Of a stretch of DNA of 34,165 nt, positions 26,353 through 32,566 are shown piece after piece. Source of the stretch: an uncultured Sphingorhabdus sp. (lineage in GTDB: Bacteria > Pseudomonadota > Alphaproteobacteria > Sphingomonadales > Sphingomonadaceae); the NCBI GenBank assembly GCA_937944295.1, contig CALDZL010000145.1, positions 1 through 34,165 of the forward strand. The letters run 5' to 3'. The notes beneath the pieces were generated by a model. It worked only from the letters and a program-made list of their open reading frames with translations, ran no database searches and had not been told where the DNA came from. A program made the position numbers and the translations under genes. Positions within the stretch are counted from its first letter, which is position 1. Each line of letters opens with the position of its first letter.

Positions 26353-26699
26353 GCGCATTAAGAGAACGTCCGGCAGCAATTATTCTGACACCAGCTGCCG
26401 AAAAACGGGTGGAGTATTTGATGTCCAAGGCACCAGATGATGCGATAGGTGTGAAGCTTTCCACGCCAAAACGCGGATGCAGCGGCCTTGCCTATAGCGT
26501 TGATTATGTCACCGAAGAAACAAAATTTGATGAAAAAATCGAAACCAGCGGCGGCACATTTTATGTTGATGGCGCCAGCGTGCTTTATCTGGTGGGTTCA
26601 ACCATGGATTGGGAAGAGGATGATTTTGTCGCAGGTTTCACATTCAACAATCCCAATGCCAAAGGCGCATGCGGTTGCGGCGAGAGCTTTATGGTTTGA
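26349..26699 (+). CDS. sufA: HesB/IscA-type Fe-S carrier protein SufA
   Basis: A-type carrier that holds and passes on Fe-S clusters. Start ATG at 26349 overlaps the GNAT stop (ATGA); the listed ORF begins six codons earlier in another gene. The three conserved cysteines are present: Cys44 in KRGCSGLAYS and Cys108 and Cys110 in ACGCGESF. ILTPAAEKRVEYL and FVAGFTFNNPNAKGACG are family blocks. The length of 116 residues is typical. It closes the suf operon; no terminator hairpin was recognised after it. Confidence 0.95.
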   Translation: MSALRERPAAIILTPAAEKRVEYLMSKAPDDAIGVKLSTPKRGCSGLAYSVDYVTEETKFDEKIETSGGTFYVDGASVLYLVGSTMDWEEDDFVAGFTFNNPNAKGACGCGESFMV

Positions 26700-27130
26700 G
26701 GGATGAGGCCAGAGTGTTACTTTGATTGGTTTATGAGATTTGTTTTAATTTAGTAGATTTTATTGGTAACTCGAAACAACCTAGATCAACCAGAAATGAT
26801 TGGTCCTCTATCGTTTCCCATAGATATAAAATCCTAGATACTTTCTTGGAATAACTTAGGATCAGCACGCATTAATTAATCCACCATAAGACGATATATG
26901 CGATAATGATTGCGGTTTTAAAGATATCAGCCCTTCGGTTATATCTGGTTGCAATATGTCTCCAGTCTTTAAGCTGCCCGAACATATTTTCGATCTTTTA
27001 CCGTTTTTTGTACAAGGGAAGTATATTCCTCAATGAACGTAAATCAATTTAATAGATCCTGAGTCTAGATAATGCTTATGCCATAATTATTGGGCTCACA
27101 CACTGTTTTGTATCACCGCTATCATAGTGT
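26700..27130. other. Intergenic scar between suf operon and defence operon
   Basis: This stretch has no intact gene. It contains the IS5-type remnant and the beginning of the IS200-type remnant; 26700-26871 shows nothing recognisable. It marks the border between conserved chromosomal genes and the accessory operon. Confidence 0.6.
26872..27048 (-). pseudogene. Decayed IS5-family transposase, C-terminal remnant
   Basis: On the minus strand the reading LYKKR*KIENMFGQLKDW, then RHIATRYNRRADIFKTAIII and VLWWIN* matches the C-terminus of IS5/IS427-group DDE transposases, which carries the last catalytic Glu within KIENMFG-type sequence. An in-frame TAA interrupts it, and another stop lies about 15 codons upstream. 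No start, no inverted repeats and no first two catalytic Asp residues are left. The terminal TAA is at 26872-26874. The remnant is visibly non-functional. Confidence 0.8.
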
Positions 27131-27406
27131 TTGAACGCCAAATATCGCTCTAGAGTGTTGCATGGTTCCGTGCGATTACAGTTAATGGAGAGTATCAAAC
27201 AAGTTTACAGCAAATTGGACGTCAATGTCATCTATGGGGCCTTGTCATGCGATTATGTCCATATGTTTGTTGAAATTCCGCCGCATATAACAGTAATTGA
27301 CTATATACGCAGAATGAAGGGCCGCTCCTTACGCAAAGTCCATAATGTTCATAAAACGCAATATGTCGAGAGACAAGAATTCAAACATTTTTGTTGGAAT
27401 AAGTGA
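27099..27406 (+). pseudogene. Decayed IS200/IS605-family transposase TnpA
   Basis: HTVLYHRYHSV*TP, then NAKYRSRVLHGSVRLQLMES, DYVHMFVEIPPHI and RRMKGRSLRKV follow the IS200/IS605 TnpA (Y1) family order. A TGA replaces the expected Trp near 27132, and the frame shifts there so that the ORF track starts at TTG 27131. The H-U-H metal motif reads YVH instead of HVH. A second frame change seems to occur near 27360, and the C-terminal part with the catalytic Tyr is missing. The copy is dead. Confidence 0.8.
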
Positions 27407-27410
27407 ACAA

Positions 27411-28598
27411 CTATTTAGTAACCAATCTACCCTCAGTTGGTTCATAATGATAATCTGTAATCGACCCATCTTCTATTCGTTTCACGGCATCATCAATAGC
27501 ATTCAAAGGAACTAGAAACCATTCTTGGGGACGGATTACATATCCAAACCCATCCTCAATTTCTATATCAAACCGAGCACTTGCAAATATCTTTTGAAGC
27601 ATAGCTTCTAAACGCCGTCTATTGATATTAAATAGCTTATAAGTTTGAACAATTTCAACATCCGCCAGCAGATAGGTTGCCTCTCTTTTCGCATTTGAAA
27701 TGCGCTTCTCAACGCTTCCACCTGTGACGCCGATTTTGTGAACTACTTGTCTATGCTTCGCTATTTCTGGATTATTACTCAAACTGCGCAAAACATAAAT
27801 TGTTCCGCTTTCCAGATCATCTTCGGATACATTGTCTTCAAAAAGAGGACCTGCTGCAGCTTCCGTGACGCGGCGACCAGCTTCATCTTTATAGAGCGCG
27901 CGCTGCATAGAACGGCGCAACAAATTGCTTTCTGTTCCATTTGAAAAAATAACGCGCAGCCGCGCATCAAATTGACCATTGGGTGCTTTGACAGTCTCTC
28001 CTACACTTGCGATATAAGCAGTTTGACCACCTAAAATAAAAAATTGACCTTCTTTAATATCCGCCTTTAAAAAACCAGCATCTCTTACGAAAGCTCTCGT
28101 TTCGCGAACTCCTAAATCTAAATCATTTTGTAACTGTTCAAAAATTGGTTCAAACTTATCAAAGTCAGAACATTGTTCTCGGTTTGCAATTTCCTCAGCA
28201 GCCTTTATTTCTTCTCGTGATTTCACATGTTTGAGTTTGGTAATATCGGTGTCACCAACATCATTTAATTCTGCCATAAGCGTGTCAATATCTTCCACAT
28301 TGCTCTGAGCAGCGCAACTAGCCTTATCTAATAAACCATAGCTATCTAATGGTTTTAACAGCGCATGATATTCATTAAGCTTACGAAGTCGGTCCAATCG
28401 AACAGCATATATCCGCTCAAATATATCATTGCCTTCGCCGTGATTTGGCGTGCGTCCATGCTCTTCATGAAAACGAATAATATCTTCAAAGCCTGCTATC
28501 ACGCGCTCTTCACGAGCTGTGTGTTTTGTTGTTTTGGGTTTCTTTGTTTCAAAAGCGGAAAGCTCGTCACGCAGATCATCAAGACTAAGGTCAGTCAT
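27411..28598 (-). CDS. GIY-YIG nuclease family protein (T5orf172/MUG113 type)
   Basis: Last gene of the accessory operon. In ORF-track numbering, the N-terminal part has FHEEHGRTPNHGEGNDIFER near 48-66, a middle domain 150-250 has GQFFILGGQTAYIASVGE and IFSNGTESNLLRRSMQRALY, and the C-terminal GIY-YIG domain has IYVLRS (271), HKIGVTGGSVEKRISNA (291-307) with Arg303, a helix Glu335 (RRRLEAMLQKIF) and QEWF (362-365). These fit the catalytic plan of T5orf172-like endonucleases. I prefer the ATG at 28598, which has GAGGG 7 bases upstream, over 28610. The gene overlaps the helicase by 8 bases. The substrate is presumably DNA; restriction activity is inferred from context. Confidence 0.88.
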   Translation of the reverse strand: MTDLSLDDLRDELSAFETKKPKTTKHTAREERVIAGFEDIIRFHEEHGRTPNHGEGNDIFERIYAVRLDRLRKLNEYHALLKPLDSYGLLDKASCAAQSNVEDIDTLMAELNDVGDTDITKLKHVKSREEIKAAEEIANREQCSDFDKFEPIFEQLQNDLDLGVRETRAFVRDAGFLKADIKEGQFFILGGQTAYIASVGETVKAPNGQFDARLRVIFSNGTESNLLRRSMQRALYKDEAGRRVTEAAAGPLFEDNVSEDDLESGTIYVLRSLSNNPEIAKHRQVVHKIGVTGGSVEKRISNAKREATYLLADVEIVQTYKLFNINRRRLEAMLQKIFASARFDIEIEDGFGYVIRPQEWFLVPLNAIDDAVKRIEDGSITDYHYEPTEGRLVTK

Positions 28599-30675
28599 AT
28601 TTGCCCTCATCTTTATATCGAACGAAAGCGGCTGCGCCTTCTGCTAATTTTTGCTCCCACGCATCCGAAGCATCAGCCGCTGGTAAACGACCCCATTCTC
28701 TTTTAAAACGCACCGCGCGCAGCGCAAGGTCATGCGCTTCTTCATGACTTAGCTTAGTCTTCTTTGCTGAAATTGCGCGTTGAACTTGTTTCAATATATC
28801 TTGATTCATAGCTTTGGAAAGAACAGCATATGCAGCCGCAAATGGGTTAATACTATCCACCAAATCAATGTCGAGTTCAGTTACTTCTAATGCAAATTTA
28901 CGAACGCCTTGAATCAATGCTGTGTTAGCTTTGTCATCATTTTCCGATGAAACTTCACTCGTTAGCTGTTTTGCTTTTTGCGTAAGGTTTAGAGCAGCAA
29001 TAGCATGCTGCCGAACAGATTCCTGATCTTCATCCGTGAGGTCTGGATATCTCTCACGAACAATTTTACCCATTCTCGCTTGCGTCAATTCCTGTGCTAT
29101 TGTCTCACCACCAGCCTCCGCTCCATCGAACAAACCCTTACCTAGAGCCACATCATCTTGAACAAATGCCGTAATCACTTCATTCAAATCTTCCTGACAA
29201 ATCCTGCTCGCTTCTTCACTCTTGGGTTCCACTAAACCTTTTATCTCAAAATGAAATTGTCCACGCTCTTCATTAAAACCAACATTGGTTTTTCCTTCTT
29301 GATAGCCGCCCTCTCCATAATCAAAATCGTCCTTTTCCCCCGCATCTTTTGGTGTGAAGTTAAAGCGCGGAGCAAGCACTTGTTCCATCAATAAGCTCGC
29401 TGCAATCGCCTTTAAGGTATTGTTGATCGCGTCCACAACCTTAGCCTCGGATGCATCAGGCTCTGCAATTAGGTTCGTAAAAGTAGAAGTCTCTTTATTT
29501 GGAGCATCACGCGTGGCTCTGCCGATAATTTGAATGATTTCAGTTAAGCTCGAACGATAGCCAACTGTTAAAGCATGTTCACACCAAATCCAATCAAAGC
29601 CTTCTTTCGCCATACCGAGCGCAATGATGATGTCCACATGATCGCGATCATTTTTGTGCGCGGGGTCTTTTAATGCGTTCAGCACTCTGCCGCGCTCTGA
29701 ATTTTCACTATCATCCACAAGATCGGCAATTTTTAATATCCGACCAGAAGCTTGTTTAACCATGTGAAAGCCAGTCTCTGGATCGCGTCCTTCCCAACTG
29801 CCAAGCGTGCTCATGATATGATTGACCTCTTCAACCTTACCCTGAACAGTGGACTCGCGGCTATTCACATTGGGAATATGAACAATGGTCTTCTTATCGG
29901 GGTCAAGCACATCCTCAATCGCCGATAAATATCGACCCGAATAAAAATAATAACCAATATCAAGCGTTTTGAGATGCTCATAACCATTAAGCTGCTCATA
30001 ATATGTATAAGTAATCGTCTCAAATTTTGCTTCATCTTCGGGCATTAGAACAGGCTCTGCATCGCCGCGAAAATAGCTGCCCGTCATGGCAACAACATGA
30101 CATTTATCGCGCTGCATAAAATCTGACAAATGCTGCCCAAGCCGATTATTAGGATTAGCGGACACATGATGAAATTCATCAATCGCAATCAAACGATTAT
30201 CAAATGCTTCAACGCCAAGTTCATCAACGGCAAAACGGAATGTTGCATGGGTACAGACCAACACATCATCATCGCTATCAAGGAATTGACCAACCGCTTT
30301 TATCTTTGATGGGTCAGCCCGCTCTTCATCGGGACCAGCGGTATTACATAGATTCCATTTGGGCTTGACCTCCCAGTCCGTGAAAAAGCCAAAATTCGAT
30401 AAAGGTTCATTTGCGAAACTGCCGCCAATGGACTTCTCAGGCACAACAACAATCGCTTGCTTAACGCCTTGGTTATGCAGCTTATCCAATGCGATAAACA
30501 TTAAGGCGCGTGATTTACCCGATGCTGGCGGTGATTTGATAAGCAAATATTGCTCTCCGCGCTTGTTATAAGCGCGTTCCTGCATCGGGCGCATACCAAG
30601 TTCATTCGACTTTGAAGATGCACCTGTCCGAGCGGTCTGAAACGATACAGCGGGAATTGGTTTTTGTGTAGTCAT
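28591..30675 (-). CDS. DEAD/DEAH-box helicase family protein (type III Res-like)
   Basis: SF2 ATPase likely acting as the motor of the defence system. Walker A is IKSPPASGKSRAL near residues 48-57, motif II AIDEFHHVSAN at 166-170, motif III MTGSYFRG near 200, and motif VI EIIQIIGRATRDAP near 385. No PD-(D/E)XK nuclease motif was seen in its about 300-residue C-terminal part, so cleavage would need a partner, such as the GIY-YIG proteins. The C-terminus carries FKREWGRLPAADASDAWEQK, similar to the N-terminus of the next gene. AAGGGA lies before its ATG, 4 bases after the previous stop. Confidence 0.9.
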   Translation of the reverse strand: MTTQKPIPAVSFQTARTGASSKSNELGMRPMQERAYNKRGEQYLLIKSPPASGKSRALMFIALDKLHNQGVKQAIVVVPEKSIGGSFANEPLSNFGFFTDWEVKPKWNLCNTAGPDEERADPSKIKAVGQFLDSDDDVLVCTHATFRFAVDELGVEAFDNRLIAIDEFHHVSANPNNRLGQHLSDFMQRDKCHVVAMTGSYFRGDAEPVLMPEDEAKFETITYTYYEQLNGYEHLKTLDIGYYFYSGRYLSAIEDVLDPDKKTIVHIPNVNSRESTVQGKVEEVNHIMSTLGSWEGRDPETGFHMVKQASGRILKIADLVDDSENSERGRVLNALKDPAHKNDRDHVDIIIALGMAKEGFDWIWCEHALTVGYRSSLTEIIQIIGRATRDAPNKETSTFTNLIAEPDASEAKVVDAINNTLKAIAASLLMEQVLAPRFNFTPKDAGEKDDFDYGEGGYQEGKTNVGFNEERGQFHFEIKGLVEPKSEEASRICQEDLNEVITAFVQDDVALGKGLFDGAEAGGETIAQELTQARMGKIVRERYPDLTDEDQESVRQHAIAALNLTQKAKQLTSEVSSENDDKANTALIQGVRKFALEVTELDIDLVDSINPFAAAYAVLSKAMNQDILKQVQRAISAKKTKLSHEEAHDLALRAVRFKREWGRLPAADASDAWEQKLAEGAAAFVRYKDEGKYD

Positions 30676-30679
30676 ATGT

Positions 30680-31870
30680 TTAGTCTTCCCTTAAAGCTTT
30701 TTTCGCTGCATTATTGCCTTTGATCCAAGCTTTTTCTATCTGTGTTGTGTCCGCAAGAAAAAACTCCCTACCTAAGGATTCACCTGTGGGAGTTTTGCAT
30801 AAATGCTTATGCATTACTTTTTCGCCAGCCTTAGCATCATCCGAACAGGGGTAAGCGTTAAACTTAGAAATAACACCTGAATACATTACTTCCCAATGAA
30901 AAGCACATTCTGGTAAAGCTCTATTAAAATCTCTGCATCTCGAATTTGGGTCCTTAGAAAAACCCGCTTTCACAACTAATTTATTATTGACTTCACGGTC
31001 CAAAAAGGCATCTGTATCGCCGCATAGTTTCAAGATATAGAGATGCTTTGGTCCTTCAGATTCTCTAACAACAAATGATTTTTTCGATACGGGTCCTGCC
31101 TTACTGGTTTTTAAGATTTCCTTGGCATTTGCGACGGTTGAATGAATAATTTTTCCGTCACCGTAAACCTCAACTTCTTCTAAATCGAATTTTTTAATAT
31201 TTTGGGCTTCACTTTTTTTTAGCTTTACTCCACGAGAACCAATATGCTGCCACGCGCCACTTTCGGTAGACAAAGGTGCCAATTCACTAACATCAATCAT
31301 AGTATCATCGGTTACTCGCCAAGCCCGAATGACTTTTACACCATAATTCCAGCTGTCTCTATATTCTGGATCATTATCTTTCTGTTCCCATGCAGATGGC
31401 GACATATAGTCTTTTGATGGACCAATCTCATGGGAGCATTGTAGTATACCAATAATTTTTTTCCAGTCCTGACTATTTTGATTTGAATTATATATAACCA
31501 CCAAAACCCCAGGTTCACTACCATTCAGAAATCTCTGTCTTTTACTCTCATCTGAAAAACCAAGGACGCCCCATTCTTCTGGACCAAAGCCATAAAAACT
31601 AGTCAACCAAACATTCGATGTTTTTCGTTTCAAAGCAGCAATTGGCAGCATAACAGGGTTGTTTTTGCGTCCATTTTTATGGGCGTGAACAAAAGCCTCT
31701 ACGCATCCGTAAGTCTTTACAATCAATGTAGGTACGATATGACTTGAAATACGCCCATCTGTGTCCCAATCATGGGCGGATATCATTTTTTTGAGGTTGC
31801 CATATTGCTCATTTGCAATGCGCATAATCTCTTGACGGTCCCATCCGGGGTTACGCGGATCTTCACTCAT
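30680..31870 (-). CDS. GIY-YIG-like protein with possible PUA/EVE-like N-terminal domain
   Basis: The C-terminal third (about 275-375) has LYILKL, VVKAGFSKDPNSRCRDFN with Arg311, a helix Glu350 (AGEKVMHKHL) and GREFFLAD, the layout of a T5orf172-like GIY-YIG nuclease, with K-A-G in place of the usual Y-I-G. The region 97-235 (PEEWGVLGF, PGVLVVIYNSNQNSQ, WKKIIGILQCS, YRDSWNYGVKVIRAWRV) has the strand order and aromatic spacing of PUA-like EVE/ASCH domains, which can bind modified bases; this is an inference from pattern, not a match. The ATG overlaps a decayed methyltransferase tail (ATGA). The first about 90 residues are unassigned. Confidence 0.72.
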   Translation of the reverse strand: MSEDPRNPGWDRQEIMRIANEQYGNLKKMISAHDWDTDGRISSHIVPTLIVKTYGCVEAFVHAHKNGRKNNPVMLPIAALKRKTSNVWLTSFYGFGPEEWGVLGFSDESKRQRFLNGSEPGVLVVIYNSNQNSQDWKKIIGILQCSHEIGPSKDYMSPSAWEQKDNDPEYRDSWNYGVKVIRAWRVTDDTMIDVSELAPLSTESGAWQHIGSRGVKLKKSEAQNIKKFDLEEVEVYGDGKIIHSTVANAKEILKTSKAGPVSKKSFVVRESEGPKHLYILKLCGDTDAFLDREVNNKLVVKAGFSKDPNSRCRDFNRALPECAFHWEVMYSGVISKFNAYPCSDDAKAGEKVMHKHLCKTPTGESLGREFFLADTTQIEKAWIKGNNAAKKALRED

Positions 31871-31938
31871 GCGGCTTTGCCTTTCGTCATTTAGGTATAG
31901 AGTTAGAATAATTTTTTGAGGCGCTCGGTATCATTTTT
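31868..31938 (-). repeat. Direct repeat copy A: decayed methyltransferase 3' end
   Basis: Aligned without gaps to 32564-32634, 56 of 71 bases agree. Read on the minus strand it gives NDTERLKKLF*LYT*MTKGK, then AA*, against NDTERLEKLFELYTKMTSEK of the real methyltransferase, with two internal stops. Its final TGA still overlaps the ATG of the next gene as ATGA. Confidence 0.85.
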
Positions 31939-32566
31939 TTACCTCGTTAGCATTCGATGTCATTTGTTCATTTATGTCGGCATTATGACTTCTCTGATTT
32001 TCGATATTTTCTAGTTTTTCCTCAAGGTAGACCTTCATATCCCAATCTTCATTCCAAAACATAGGAAGCTTTACTGGCAGATTGAACTCTTCTCTTAGCA
32101 ATCTAGATAGATCTAGAGCTTCTAGACCAAGTCTTGCGTAGCCTTCTTGACGAGCCGTAAAAATTTCATCGTAATATGGAAAAGATGCCCAATCCGCTGA
32201 CGCAGAAATATATTTATCGGTAACTCTTGCAGTCTCTGACAACTTTAAGGAACGATACATACCGTCAAAACTGATGGATTTCCAATCAATATCATTTGGA
32301 AATGTTAGTGGTTCAGGACACGAAACTTGGACTATATAATATTCTACCCCATTCTCATCTCTACCTGCTGGACGCCCCTGTGAGGTGCCATTATCAGAAA
32401 CGACTTCTGAGCACTTGTCTGCATACTCATCCAACATAGATATAATACGAACTGCCGATACTCGACCATTTTCTTGACGATTTCTGCGTCTGTGCCATTC
32501 CTCTTTAATCCAAGGTATTGAAGTGCCGATTAAAACGCCCAGAAAACCGAATAAAGCCTCCATCAT
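31931..32566 (-). CDS. Membrane-anchored protein of unknown family between methyltransferase and nuclease genes
   Basis: I cannot name a characterised family. One hydrophobic N-terminal segment (MEALFGFLGVLIGTSIPWI) is followed at once by a strongly basic stretch (KEEWHRRRNRQ), which points to an inner-membrane anchor with a cytoplasmic body. The about 185-residue body includes VRIISMLDEYADKCSEVV, the segment FPNDIDWKSISFDGMYRSL and YARLGLEALDLSRLLREEF, and looks mainly helical. I recall similar hypothetical proteins in accessory regions. It overlaps the methyltransferase stop by 4 nt (ATGA) and is flanked by the direct repeat, so it was probably inserted into the operon as cargo. Confidence 0.7.
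   Translation of the reverse strand: MMEALFGFLGVLIGTSIPWIKEEWHRRRNRQENGRVSAVRIISMLDEYADKCSEVVSDNGTSQGRPAGRDENGVEYYIVQVSCPEPLTFPNDIDWKSISFDGMYRSLKLSETARVTDKYISASADWASFPYYDEIFTARQEGYARLGLEALDLSRLLREEFNLPVKLPMFWNEDWDMKVYLEEKLENIENQRSHNADINEQMTSNANEVKK

Noticed and set aside
27131-27406. 91-aa ORF as an intact transposase gene
   Set aside because: It is the frame-shifted middle part of a decayed IS200-type tnpA, without the first HUH His and without the catalytic Tyr.
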